DNA from: Rhodobacteraceae bacterium UBA996
GTDB taxonomy: Bacteria > Pseudomonadota > Alphaproteobacteria > Rhodobacterales > Rhodobacteraceae
Direction of reading: 5' to 3'
NCBI GenBank assembly: GCA_002291955.1
Contig: DBBA01000285.1
Location: forward strand, 3,529 to 20,361
Length of the DNA stretch: 16,833 nt
Of the stretch, positions 1-8,183 are shown one piece after another (the first letter of the stretch is position 1; the number at the start of each line of letters is the position of its first letter). The notes beneath the pieces are model-generated. The model was given only the letters and a program-made list of their open reading frames with translations. It was not told the DNA's origin and ran no database searches. The translations under genes were made by a program, and so were the position numbers.

Positions 1-527
1 GAGGGGGCCGCTCCTCCCCCCCCCGCCCCCCCCGCCGCATCGGCCAGGGCCAGGATCGCGTCCATGTCCGACGTGTGCCCGCGCATGTGGCTGATCATCA
101 CGGCGTCCGCGCCCGGCAGCTTCGCCGCGAAATCGGCCATGTCGATGCGGTAGTTCGCGCCCACCTCGACCAGCACGGGCGTGCAGCCCGCGTGCAGGAC
201 CGAGGACGGCACGGCGGCAAAGGTGAAGGCCGGGATCAGCACGCGCGCCCCGGGGGCGAGGTCCAGCGCGCGCAACGACAGGAACAGCGCCGCCGAACAG
301 GACGCCACCGCCAGCGCGTGGCGCGCGCCGAGCATCGCGGCGAACTCGGCCTCCAGCAACGCCACGGGCGCGTCGCCCGGCGCGGTGTAGCGGAACAGGT
401 CGCCCGAGGTCAGCAGACGCTCGATCTCGGACCGCGCGGCTTCCGGGATCGGTTCGGCGGCGTGGGTGTCGGGAAGCGGGGCGGCAAGGGGGGACGCACC
501 GTGGGCCATCGTCGCGCGGTCGAGCAT
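1..527 (-). CDS. DegT/DnrJ/EryC1-family aminotransferase, N-terminal part (runs off the window)
   Basis: This is the N-terminal 175 codons of a PLP-dependent sugar-aminotransferase-like protein of the DegT/DnrJ/EryC1/StrS family, which usually modifies nucleotide sugars for surface polysaccharides. Visible family features are ALAVASCSAALFLSLRAL (residues 71-88, cofactor-phosphate region), VLIPAFTFAAVPSSVLHAG (96-114) and ISHMRGHTSDMDAI (145-158). The PLP-binding lysine would lie beyond the window, so activity cannot be judged. ATG at 527 is chosen because GGAAAGGTG lies a few bases upstream; an ATG six codons in is the alternative. After LADAA (161-165) the translation collapses into Gly/Ala where the family normally continues with an E-D-x-A-H-like segment, so the last ~35 bases may be faulty sequence. 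It diverges from the lipid-transporter operon. The family is clear; the substrate is unknown. Confidence 0.8.
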   Translation of the reverse strand, partial: MLDRATMAHGASPLAAPLPDTHAAEPIPEAARSEIERLLTSGDLFRYTAPGDAPVALLEAEFAAMLGARHALAVASCSAALFLSLRALDLAPGARVLIPAFTFAAVPSSVLHAGCTPVLVEVGANYRIDMADFAAKLPGADAVMISHMRGHTSDMDAILALADAAGGAGGGGAAP

Positions 528-672
528 CAGTTTCACCTTTCCGGAAACCGGGTTTCGGGATTTCCTTAGCCGATGCCCGCGCGCGAGGCGACGGAAAACT
601 GCGCGAGGGGCCGGGTTCGGCGGGATGGCGCGGGGGCTGGTCCCGACCGGCAGGGCTGGTAAACCCCGGGGG

Positions 673-1782
673 ATGGCCGTCCAGTCTGAACCCAAGTCAG
701 ATGCGTCCCCGACGACCCTGCGGCCGCAGGGTCCCTTGACCATCGCCGCGGGGCTGGAGGCACTCAAGGACACAGGACTGGCAGGCGCGGTGACGCTCGA
801 CCTGTCGGGCGCCGGGCGGATCGACACGGCCGGGGCGGCGGCGATCCTGCGGCTGGGCGACCGGCTGGCGGCGGCGGGTGGCGGGCTGACCGTCACGGGC
901 GAGACGCCCGCCCAACGCCGGATGCTGGACCTTGTCGCCGCGCGACGATTCCCGCCCGAACCCCCGGCCCGTGCGCCCGACCCGCTGCGGGCCGCGGTGG
1001 CGCGGCTGGGACAGGCCGTGGTCGAGGGCGGCGGCACGGGCGTGGCGCTGACCGCCTTCCTGGGTCAGGTGGTGGCCACGCTGGCCGCGACCATGCTCCG
1101 CCCGTGGCGGCTGCGCCTGACGCCCCTTGTTTTCCATCTGGGCGAGGTCGGCCTGGGCGCGGTGCCCATCGTCGCGCTCATGTCGTTCCTGATCGGCGTG
1201 GTGCTGGCCTATCAGGGGGCCACGCAATTGCGCCAGTTCGGGGCCGAGGTCTTCGTGGTGGACCTGATCGCGGTCTCGGTCCTGCGCGAGCTTGGCATCC
1301 TTCTGACCGCGATCATCGTGGCGGGGCGCACGGGCGCGGCCTTTACCGCTGCCATCGGGTCGATGAAGATGCGCGAGGAGATCGACGCCATGCGCACGCT
1401 GGGCTTGGATCCCGTGGCCGTGCTGGTCCTGCCGCGGGTGCTAGCGCTTCTGATCGCGCTGCCGCTTCTGGGGCTCGTGGCCAATGTCATGGGCCTTCTG
1501 GGGGGCGCGGTCATGGCCTGGGTGGAACTGGGCGTGTCGCCCGGCATGTTCCGCGCGCGGCTGCTCGAAGGGGTGGACATCTCGAACGCCACGGTCGGGC
1601 TGATCAAGGCGCCGGTCTTTGCGCTCATCATCGGCGTCGTGGGCTGTTTCGAGGGGATGCGCGTGGGCGGGAACGCCGAATCGCTTGGGCGGCGCACGTC
1701 GGTGTCGGTCGTCACCGCGATCTTCCTTGTCATCCTCGCGGATGCGCTGTTCTCGATCTTCTTCTCGGTGGTGGGACTGTGA
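673..1782 (+). CDS. mlaE: MlaE-family lipid ABC transporter permease with N-terminal STAS domain
   Basis: Inner-membrane permease of an MCE/Mla lipid transport system, which moves phospholipids between the inner and outer membranes. It has 369 residues. Residues about 15-95 resemble a STAS domain, the role played by separate MlaB in E. coli. Residues 145-369 are the MlaE permease, with several hydrophobic helices (about 155-180, 196-222, 250-285, 310-328, 343-368). The conserved cytoplasmic coupling segment REEIDAMRTLGLDP lies at 234-247. ATG at 673 is preferred because it begins just before the STAS region; the frame is open back to 466, and an ATG at 625 is an alternative. No strong ribosome-binding site is visible. 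The stop overlaps the next start by four bases (GTGA), as expected for subunits of one complex. Confidence 0.9.
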   Translation: MAVQSEPKSDASPTTLRPQGPLTIAAGLEALKDTGLAGAVTLDLSGAGRIDTAGAAAILRLGDRLAAAGGGLTVTGETPAQRRMLDLVAARRFPPEPPARAPDPLRAAVARLGQAVVEGGGTGVALTAFLGQVVATLAATMLRPWRLRLTPLVFHLGEVGLGAVPIVALMSFLIGVVLAYQGATQLRQFGAEVFVVDLIAVSVLRELGILLTAIIVAGRTGAAFTAAIGSMKMREEIDAMRTLGLDPVAVLVLPRVLALLIALPLLGLVANVMGLLGGAVMAWVELGVSPGMFRARLLEGVDISNATVGLIKAPVFALIIGVVGCFEGMRVGGNAESLGRRTSVSVVTAIFLVILADALFSIFFSVVGL

Positions 1783-2564
1783 GCGAACCCCGGGACACCA
1801 TCATCGAGGTGCGCGGCCTGCGCACGCAGTTCGGGCCGCAGGTGATCCACGACGGGCTGGACCTGGATGTGTTCCGGGGCGAGGTGCTGGGCATCGTCGG
1901 CGGCTCGGGCACGGGCAAATCCGTGCTCCTGCGCCAGATCACCGGGTTGCTTACCCCCGCCGCGGGTACGATCCGGGCCTTCGGCACCGACATGGGGCAG
2001 GCGTCCGAGGCCGAGCGCCGCGCGGTCGAACGGCGCTGGGGCGTGATGTTCCAGGACGGGGCGCTGTTTTCCGCCCTGACCGTGGCCGAGAACGTGGAAG
2101 CGCCCATGCGCGTCCACACCGACCTTGCCCCCGCAGTGCGGCGCGAGCTTGCCGAACTGAAGGTTGCCCTGTCGGGCCTGCCGCGCTCGGCCTGCGACAA
2201 GTATCCGTCGGAACTGTCGGGGGGGATGCGGAAGCGCGCGGGGCTGGCGCGGGCCCTCGCCCTTGACCCCGAGATCGTGTTCCTGGACGAACCCACCGCG
2301 GGGCTCGACCCCATCGGGGCCGCGGCCTTTGACGACCTGATCGGCGAGTTGCAGGCGGCCATGGGACTGACCGTGTTCATGGTGACCCACGACCTCGACA
2401 GCCTGCACGCGATCTGCGACCGGGTGGCGGTGCTGGCCGAGAAGCGCGTGCTGGCACAGGGCACGATGAGCGAGCTTGCGCGGGTGGATCATCCATGGAT
2501 GATCGACTACTTTCGCGGTCCGCGCGCGCGCGCCGCAGGGATCGGGGCCAAGGACGGGGACTGA
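1779..2564 (+). CDS. mlaF: MlaF-family lipid ABC transporter ATP-binding protein
   Basis: Cytoplasmic ATPase that powers the MlaE permease. The 261-residue protein has a complete set of ABC motifs: Walker A GGSGTGKS (41-48), a Q-loop in MFQDGALF, the signature LSGGMRKR, Walker B IVFLDEP followed by TAGLDP, and the switch histidine in VTHD. DGALFSALTVAENV after the Q-loop is typical of the Mla/Ttg2A subgroup rather than of amino-acid or metal importers. The GTG start at 1779 overlaps the permease stop, so the two are probably translationally coupled. The C-terminal tail (RGPRARAAGIGAKDGD) is short and basic/glycine-rich. The assignment to the Mla family rests on sequence and on the flanking permease and MCE genes. 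Confidence 0.92.
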   Translation: MSEPRDTIIEVRGLRTQFGPQVIHDGLDLDVFRGEVLGIVGGSGTGKSVLLRQITGLLTPAAGTIRAFGTDMGQASEAERRAVERRWGVMFQDGALFSALTVAENVEAPMRVHTDLAPAVRRELAELKVALSGLPRSACDKYPSELSGGMRKRAGLARALALDPEIVFLDEPTAGLDPIGAAAFDDLIGELQAAMGLTVFMVTHDLDSLHAICDRVAVLAEKRVLAQGTMSELARVDHPWMIDYFRGPRARAAGIGAKDGD

Positions 2565-2572
2565 CGCCGGGC

Positions 2573-4288
2573 ATGGAGACGAAGGCCAATTACCTTGCCA
2601 TCGGTGCGGCCACGCTTGCGGGGTTCCTTGGCCTGATCGCGTTCTTCGTCTGGTTCGCGCAGGTGCAGCTCGACCGGACCTTTGCCCGCTACGACATCCT
2701 GTTCGACAATGTCTCGGGCCTGTCGCAGGCCGCCGAGGTGCGGTTCAACGGGCTACTGGTCGGGCAGGTCCTGTCGATCGGGCTGGCGGGCGACGGCACG
2801 GGCCGGGTGCGCGTGTCGGTCGAGGTCGAGGCCGCGACACCCGTGCGCACCGATACCCGCGCGCAACTGCAGTCGCAGGGCGTCACCGGCGTGTCCTTCG
2901 TGGCGCTGACGGGGGGCACGACCGAACAGCCGCTCATGGCCGACGTGACCGACGGGGTGCCCGTGATCGTGGGCGACCGTAGCACGCTGGAAACGCTGGT
3001 CGAGGACGCGCCCGACCTTCTGGCCGAGGCGCGGCGGCTGATCGACGACGTGGGCAACTTCGTCAGCCCGGAAAACCAGGCGAACGTGACGGCGTTGCTT
3101 GCCAACCTCGCCAATGCCTCGGGCGAATTGGAACAGGCGCTGGCCGATTTCGGCACGGTGTCCGAGGCCTTTGCCACCGGCACTGAACAGATCACCGCCT
3201 TCACCGGAGAGCTGGAAACCCTGTCCGACAGCATGCAGGGCTCGCTCGCGAACCTCGACGCGACGCTGGACGTGGGCGCCCGCACGCTGGCCGAGGCCGA
3301 GCAGACCTTCGCCCGCGCGACCGCGACGCTGGGCACGGCCGAGGCCGTGATCGTCGGCATCGGCGAGGTCGTGGACATCGACGTGCCGCGGATCGTGGAC
3401 CGGGCGGACCGCACGCTTGGTACGCTCGACGATGCCATCGCGGGCACGCAGGGCGACATCACCGCGACGCTGGCGCAGGTATCGGCGGCGGCCCAGGCGG
3501 GCACCGCGCGGCTGAATGACCTGCAGGCGACGATCACCGCGCTGAACGGCACGCTCGCGACCGCCGACACCGCGCTGGTCGCGGTCGAGGAAGCGGCGGT
3601 CGAGTTCGACACGCTGGTGACGACCGACGGCGCGGCTCTGGTGGCCGACGCCCGCGCGATGGTCGAGGCGGCGCGGCCCGCCTTCGATGCGCTGGCGCGC
3701 GTGGCGGAACAGGACGTGCCTGCCATCGTGGCGGATGTGCGCGCGGCGGTGGCGACGGCGAATACCGCGATTGCGGACGTGTCGGCGGATGTGCGCGGGT
3801 TCACCGGGCGGATGGAGCCGCTCGCAGGCAGCGCGGAAACCGCGCTCGCGACCGCGACCGAGACCTTTGCGGCGGCGACAGACGCGCTCGCGCGGCTGGA
3901 CACGACGCTGGACGTGGCAGACCGGGCGCTGGACGCCGCCGACACCGCGATCCGCCGGGATGCGGGGCCGGCGCTGGCCGACGTGCGGGCCACGACGGCC
4001 GAGTTGCGCGCGACGATGGCGGCGCTGACCGCCGACCTGCCCGAGATTTCCGCGGGCGTGCGGGCGACGGTCGCCGACGCGCAGGCGCTGGTGGCCGACC
4101 TGCGCGGCACGGTGGCGACCGCTGCGCCGCCCCTGCGCGCCTTCGCCGAAACCGGACTGCCGCAGTTCACGCGGCTGGCGTCCGAGGGGCAGGCGCTGGT
4201 CGCGGCGCTTGATGCCTTGACGCGGCGGATCGCGGCGAACCCGTCGCGGTTCCTTCTGGGCACCGGCGTGCCCGAATACCGGCGGTGA
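2573..4288 (+). CDS. mlaD: MlaD-family MCE-domain protein with very long helical C-terminal extension
   Basis: Substrate-binding component of the lipid transporter, anchored in the inner membrane and facing the periplasm. It has 571 residues; E. coli MlaD has about 183. One N-terminal membrane anchor (about 8-29, ending FFVWFA) is followed by a single MCE domain (about 37-116, with FDNVSGLSQAAEVRFNGLLVGQV and GVTGVSFVALTGG). From about 140 to 550 the protein is rich in Ala, Thr, Asp and Val, with recurring units such as LDTTLDVADRALDAADTAI. This predicts long amphipathic or coiled-coil helices, perhaps a periplasm-spanning tube or stalk, as in other extended MCE proteins. ATG at 2573 lies eight bases after the mlaF stop and directly before the anchor. 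The extension's length and repetitiveness are the odd feature. Confidence 0.9.
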   Translation: METKANYLAIGAATLAGFLGLIAFFVWFAQVQLDRTFARYDILFDNVSGLSQAAEVRFNGLLVGQVLSIGLAGDGTGRVRVSVEVEAATPVRTDTRAQLQSQGVTGVSFVALTGGTTEQPLMADVTDGVPVIVGDRSTLETLVEDAPDLLAEARRLIDDVGNFVSPENQANVTALLANLANASGELEQALADFGTVSEAFATGTEQITAFTGELETLSDSMQGSLANLDATLDVGARTLAEAEQTFARATATLGTAEAVIVGIGEVVDIDVPRIVDRADRTLGTLDDAIAGTQGDITATLAQVSAAAQAGTARLNDLQATITALNGTLATADTALVAVEEAAVEFDTLVTTDGAALVADARAMVEAARPAFDALARVAEQDVPAIVADVRAAVATANTAIADVSADVRGFTGRMEPLAGSAETALATATETFAAATDALARLDTTLDVADRALDAADTAIRRDAGPALADVRATTAELRATMAALTADLPEISAGVRATVADAQALVADLRGTVATAAPPLRAFAETGLPQFTRLASEGQALVAALDALTRRIAANPSRFLLGTGVPEYRR

Positions 4289-4292
4289 TCCC

Positions 4293-4886
4293 ATGATGCG
4301 CGCAGTCCTGATCCTGATGCTTGCCGCCCTGCCCGCCTGCGGCACGCTGGGCGCGCTCAACGACGCGGCAGCGCCCCTGCCGACCTATGAACTCTCGCCG
4401 CGGGTGCCGGACCGGACGTTCCGCCCGCGCGGCGTCCTGCTGGTCGAGGCGGTGACGTCGCCCGCCTCGCTTGCCACCGACCGGATCGTGGTCCGGCCCG
4501 GCGGCGGCGCGGTCGCCACCCTGCCCGGCGCGCGCTGGTCGGACAGCGCGCCCGCCCAGATGCGGGCGCTCCTGGTGCGGTCGCTGGCCGCGACGGATGG
4601 CTTCGTGCTGGTCAGCGACGGGTCCGCCCCGGTGCCGCCCGACCTTCTGCTGCTCACCGACCTGACCGCGTTCGAGATCGTGGTCCGCGACGGCGCCCCC
4701 GTCGCCCGCGGCGCGGCGACCCTGACGCTGGTGCGTGACGCAGACCGCCGGGTGATCGCCCGGCGCGCCGCGGCGGCCGAGGTGGCGGCGGCTTCCACCG
4801 ATCCCGCCGATGCCATCGCGGCGCTGGACGCCGTCACACAATCGCTGCTGTCCGACGCCATGACCTTCGTGATCGAGAACCGGTGA
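4293..4886 (+). CDS. ABC-type transport auxiliary lipoprotein (PqiC-like)
   Basis: Small 197-residue lipoprotein matching the auxiliary lipoprotein family (ABC_trans_aux, PqiC-like) that accompanies MCE transporters and is thought to sit at the outer membrane. The signal peptide MMRAVLILMLAALPAC ends in a lipobox LPAC with the lipidated cysteine at residue 16. TYELSPR (about 30-36), VLLVEAVTSPASLATDRIVVRPGG (48-71), ARWSDSAPAQMRALLVRSL (79-97) and the closing QSLLSDAMTFVIEN are typical family segments. ATG at 4293 lies four bases after the mlaD stop; the second codon is also ATG (4296) and could be the true start. Its position supports a role in connecting the MCE protein to the outer membrane. 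Confidence 0.85.
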   Translation: MMRAVLILMLAALPACGTLGALNDAAAPLPTYELSPRVPDRTFRPRGVLLVEAVTSPASLATDRIVVRPGGGAVATLPGARWSDSAPAQMRALLVRSLAATDGFVLVSDGSAPVPPDLLLLTDLTAFEIVVRDGAPVARGAATLTLVRDADRRVIARRAAAAEVAAASTDPADAIAALDAVTQSLLSDAMTFVIENR

Positions 4887-4890
4887 TCCG

Positions 4891-6249
4891 ATGACCCTGA
4901 CCTGCTTCAAGGCCTATGACGTGCGGGGCCGGATCGGCCATGACCTTGATCCGGCCATCGCGGCCCGGATCGCCCGCGGCATCGTCGCCGTCCTGAAGCC
5001 CGCCCGCGTGGTGCTGGGCCGCGACGGGCGGGCGTCGTCCCCGGGGCTTGCCGCCGCCATGGCGCGGGCGTTCTCGGCGGCAGGCGTGGCGGTTGCCGAC
5101 ATCGGGCAGGCCGGGACCGAGGAGGTCTATTTCGCCACCGCCCATCTGGGTGCCGATGCAGGCGTCGAGGTGACGGCCAGCCACAATCCCATCGACTACA
5201 ACGGGATGAAGATCGTGGGGCCGGGGTCGCGCCCGCTGTCGGATGACGAATTCGCCGCCGTGCGGGCGGCGGCCGAGGCGGATGCGGGCGTGGACGGTCC
5301 GGGGTCCGCGCCGGTGGACGCCGTGGACACGCGCGCGGCCTATGCGGCCCATGTGGCAGGGTTCGTCGATGCGGGGGCGCTGAAACCCCTGAAGCTGGTG
5401 GTCAACGCCGGGAACGGCGTGGCAGGCGCGGCCTTCGACGCGATCCTGGACGTGCTGGCGGCGCGGGGCGCGCGGCTGGACGTCACCCGCCTGCACCACG
5501 CGCCCGATGCGACGTTCCCGAACGGCATCCCCAATCCCCTGCTGCCCGAGAACCGCCCCGTGACGGCGGATGCCGTCCGTGCGGCAGGCGCCGACATGGG
5601 CGTGGCCTGGGACGGCGATTTCGACCGCTGCTTCCTGTTCGACGAGCGCGGTGGCTTCGTCGATGGCGAGCATGTGGTGGGCCTCTTGGCCGCCGCCATG
5701 CTGGCGCGCGACCCCGGGGCGGCCATCGTTCACGATCCGCGCGTGATGTGGAACACGCAGGCCGTCGTCGGCGCCGCGGGGGGCCGCGCCGTGGCGACCA
5801 AGACCGGCCACGCGCACCTGAAGCGCGCCATGCGGGACGCAGGCGCCGTCTATGGCGGCGAGATGAGCGCGCACCACTACTTCCGCGATTTCTTCTATTG
5901 CGACACGGGGATGGTGCCCTGGCTTCTGGTCGCCGCGCACATGTCGCAGACGGGCCAGCCCCTGTCGGCACTGGTGGACGGCATGCGCGCGGCCTTCCCG
6001 ACCAGCGGCGAGCGGAACTACCGCGTGACGGACGCCGCGGCGATCCGCGACCGGGTGCTGGCGCATTTCACGCCTTCGGGGCCTGCCATCGACCGGCTGG
6101 ACGGGCTGTCCATCGCATTCCCCGACTGGCGGCTGAACCTGCGGTCATCCTCCACCGAGCCGCTCCTCAGGCTCAACATCGAGACCCGGGGCGACCGGGC
6201 GCTGCTGGCCGAGAAGCTGGCCGAGGTCGAGGCGCTGATCGGGGCGTGA
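4891..6249 (+). CDS. Phosphomannomutase (alpha-D-phosphohexomutase family)
   Basis: Interconverts mannose-6-phosphate and mannose-1-phosphate, feeding GDP-mannose and other nucleotide sugars for surface polysaccharides. The 452-residue protein has all family motifs: phosphoserine loop TASHNP (95-100, Ser97), metal-binding DGDFDR (241-246), the sugar-selectivity loop GGEMSAHHYF (322-331) and the phosphate-binding RSSSTEP (418-424). GEMSAHHYF is typical of CpsG/ManB-type phosphomannomutases; phosphoglucomutase activity cannot be excluded. It starts four bases after the lipoprotein stop, so it is probably the last gene of the lipid-transport operon, an unexpected pairing. It converges with the methyltransferase gene, with only four bases between the stops and no room for a terminator. 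Confidence 0.93.
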   Translation: MTLTCFKAYDVRGRIGHDLDPAIAARIARGIVAVLKPARVVLGRDGRASSPGLAAAMARAFSAAGVAVADIGQAGTEEVYFATAHLGADAGVEVTASHNPIDYNGMKIVGPGSRPLSDDEFAAVRAAAEADAGVDGPGSAPVDAVDTRAAYAAHVAGFVDAGALKPLKLVVNAGNGVAGAAFDAILDVLAARGARLDVTRLHHAPDATFPNGIPNPLLPENRPVTADAVRAAGADMGVAWDGDFDRCFLFDERGGFVDGEHVVGLLAAAMLARDPGAAIVHDPRVMWNTQAVVGAAGGRAVATKTGHAHLKRAMRDAGAVYGGEMSAHHYFRDFFYCDTGMVPWLLVAAHMSQTGQPLSALVDGMRAAFPTSGERNYRVTDAAAIRDRVLAHFTPSGPAIDRLDGLSIAFPDWRLNLRSSSTEPLLRLNIETRGDRALLAEKLAEVEALIGA

Positions 6250-6253
6250 CCCG

Positions 6254-7369
6254 TCAGAGCGGCCCGGCCTGCCAGAGCCGCACCTTGAGCCCGCCGTGAT
6301 CGACGATGGGGCCGGGCTCGTGCCACGGCAACCCGGTCGCGCGGGCAAGGCCTGCGTCGGTGGTGATCAGCCCCACGCGCCAGCCCCGGAACCGCTGCAT
6401 CAGCGTCGCCCCGAGTGCACCGTACAGCGCGAACAGCGGCTGACGCTCGCCGATGCGGTGGCCATAGGGCGGGTTCACGATCACCAGTCCCGGCGGGCCG
6501 TCGGGCCGGGTCAGGTCGCTGACGGCCGCACGGGTGAAGGTGGCGATGCCGCCGACCCCGGCGCGGTCGGCGTTCGCGATGGCCGACCGGATCGCGCCCG
6601 CGTCGCGGTCCGACCCGTGGAAGCGCAGGTCGGTGGTGGCGGGGGTGGTCGCCTGGTGCTCCGCCTCCCACGCAACCGCATCATGAGTTGCAAGCTGCTC
6701 GAACGCGAAGTCCCGCGCGCGGCCCGGGGGCAGGCCCAGCGCGGCCTCGGCCGCCTCGATGACGAAGCTGCCCGACCCGCACATGGGGTCCACGACCGGC
6801 CATTGCCCGCGATAGCCGCAGGCGCGCAAGAACAGCGCCGCCAACGTCTCGCGCATGGGGGCCTTGGCGGTCGCGGTCTTGGACCCGCGGCGGTGCAGCG
6901 CCTCGCCCGAGGTGTCCACCGACAGGGTGCACAGGTCATCCTCGATCCGCACCATCACCCGCATGCCGCCCTCGCCCGCCCCGGTGTCGATGGGCGCGCC
7001 CAGCGTCTCGGCAATGGCGCGGGCGACCCGCTGGGACGCGGCCCCTGCGTGGTAGACGCGGCTGGCGCGGCAGGTCGCCTCGACCGCCACGGGCACGTCA
7101 GGGCGCAAGGTGGCAGCCCAGTCCACCTTGCGCGCCCGCTTGTCGAGTTGCGCGAGGTGCATCGCCCGGAACGACGCGATCCGCGCCAGCACCCGGCCCG
7201 TGCCCCGCACGGTCAGGTTCGCGCGGCGCACCGTCGCCCAGTCGCCCGGCAATGTGACGCCCCCGGGCACGGCGGCGGCGCCGGGGAAGCCCAGCGCCTG
7301 CACCTCGTCCAACAGGACCGGTTCAAGGCCGGGGGGCGCGGTCAGGAAGATCTCGAACGGGTCGGCCAT
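6254..7369 (-). CDS. THUMP-domain class I RNA methyltransferase (RlmL-like, 23S rRNA)
   Basis: Predicted SAM-dependent guanine-N2 methyltransferase acting on RNA, most like the RlmL (23S G2445) group. It has 371 residues. An N-terminal ferredoxin-like/THUMP RNA-binding region covers about 5-160. The methyltransferase domain has the SAM-binding DPMCGSGSF (194-202), the acidic GSDRD (252-256) and the catalytic NPPYG (299-303), the N-P-P-Y form used by exocyclic-amine methyltransferases. HRRGSKTATAKAPMRETLAA (159-178) is a strong family segment. E. coli RlmL carries a second, RlmK, domain that is absent here. ATG at 7369 is preceded by AAGGGG at a good distance. The gene lies 121 bases downstream of the UPF0173 hydrolase on the same strand, with a hairpin element between them. 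The exact target base is inferred. Confidence 0.87.
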   Translation of the reverse strand: MADPFEIFLTAPPGLEPVLLDEVQALGFPGAAAVPGGVTLPGDWATVRRANLTVRGTGRVLARIASFRAMHLAQLDKRARKVDWAATLRPDVPVAVEATCRASRVYHAGAASQRVARAIAETLGAPIDTGAGEGGMRVMVRIEDDLCTLSVDTSGEALHRRGSKTATAKAPMRETLAALFLRACGYRGQWPVVDPMCGSGSFVIEAAEAALGLPPGRARDFAFEQLATHDAVAWEAEHQATTPATTDLRFHGSDRDAGAIRSAIANADRAGVGGIATFTRAAVSDLTRPDGPPGLVIVNPPYGHRIGERQPLFALYGALGATLMQRFRGWRVGLITTDAGLARATGLPWHEPGPIVDHGGLKVRLWQAGPL

Positions 7370-7410
7370 GGCTGCCCCTTAGCGCGGGCGCGCGCCGGGG
7401 GCGAGGGCCG

Positions 7411-7461
7411 GCGGGGGCTCCGCCCCCGCACCCCCGGGGTATTTGGACAAGGATGAAGTGG
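7411..7461 (+). repeat. Intergenic hairpin element, copy 1
   Basis: Read on the plus strand: an 8-bp hairpin GCGGGGGC-TCC-GCCCCCGC (7411-7429), then ACCCCCGGGG, TATTTGG and GGATGAAGTGG. A near-identical copy lies on the minus strand at 8897-8951. Relative to the minus-strand hydrolase gene ending at 7490, the element comes just after the stop, tail first and hairpin last. It may form a 3'-end structure or transcription terminator, but no T-run follows the hairpin. Confidence 0.85.
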
Positions 7462-7489
7462 AAAGGCCGGGGCGCAGCTTTCGGCGGTG

Positions 7490-8170
7490 TCAGAAGGTGA
7501 GGGTCTCCAGCACCTCAGGCGTGCGCACGTCCACGCCGGGCAGACCCGCGCGCAGGGGCGCGGCGGATTGGGCCAGCAGCGGGAAGGTGCGGTAGTGGCA
7601 GGGGATGACGGTGCGGAAGGCGAAGTAGCGTCGCGCGGCCCAGGCGGCGCGGTCCATGTCCATGGTGAAGTGGCCGCCACAGGCAAGAATCCCGATGTCG
7701 GGGCGGTGGTATTCCCCCATCCAGGCCATGTCGGCCATGATGTCGGTATCGCCCGAGACATAGATCGTGTGCCCGTCGCCCGCGATCATGTAGCCCGCCT
7801 CGGACCCCGCGGCAGCGCCGCCGAGGGACGAGGAGTGGACCGCGTTCACCATGGTGACCCTTGCCCCGGCAAGGTCCACCGTGCCGCCCTTGTTGAAGCC
7901 CACGGGGTCCGTCGCGCCCTGCCCGGCCAGCGCCTGCACCAGGTCGTACTGTCCGACGAGGGTCGCGCCCGTCTCCCCTGCGATGGCCAGCGCGTTGCCC
8001 GCGTGGTCGCCGTGGCCGTGGGTCAAGAGGATGTGGGTCGCACCTGCCACGGCGTCCGCACGGCGTGCCTCGGGGAAGGACGGGTTGCCCGACAGCCAGG
8101 GGTCGATCAGCAGGACCGCGCGTTCGATCTCGATCCGGAAGCCGGAATGGCCGAGCCAGGTGATTTTCAT
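7490..8170 (-). CDS. UPF0173 family metal-dependent hydrolase (metallo-beta-lactamase fold)
   Basis: A 226-residue metallo-beta-lactamase-fold enzyme matching the UPF0173 (YtkL-like) family. It is a predicted cytosolic metal-dependent hydrolase whose substrate is not established. It opens with MKITWLGHSGFRIE and carries the metal-binding HGHGDH (51-56), a further ligand in AVHSS (His112), VSGDTDI with Asp141, and the C-terminal CHY (His192). ATG at 8170 is chosen because GGAGG (8176-8180, read on the minus strand) sits five bases upstream; the frame is open further back to 8236 but would overlap the divergent gene. A plausible promoter precedes it. It is followed on the same strand by a hairpin repeat and the rRNA methyltransferase. 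Confidence 0.9.
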   Translation of the reverse strand: MKITWLGHSGFRIEIERAVLLIDPWLSGNPSFPEARRADAVAGATHILLTHGHGDHAGNALAIAGETGATLVGQYDLVQALAGQGATDPVGFNKGGTVDLAGARVTMVNAVHSSSLGGAAAGSEAGYMIAGDGHTIYVSGDTDIMADMAWMGEYHRPDIGILACGGHFTMDMDRAAWAARRYFAFRTVIPCHYRTFPLLAQSAAPLRAGLPGVDVRTPEVLETLTF

Positions 8171-8183
8171 GGGCGCCTCCCTA

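Noticed and set aside
466..672. Upstream extension of the permease frame (69 extra codons)
   Set aside because: The added residues are basic, unlike the family, and overlap the start of the divergent aminotransferase gene; ATG 673 fits the STAS domain better.
3200..4200. Possible tandem DNA repeat or CRISPR-like array in the mlaD extension
   Set aside because: Similarity is at the level of amino-acid pattern; I see no exact repeated DNA units with regular spacers.
2753..4360. Minus-strand open frames opposite mlaD
   Set aside because: They arise from the repetitive Ala/Thr/Asp codons of the MlaD extension; no start signal or domain.
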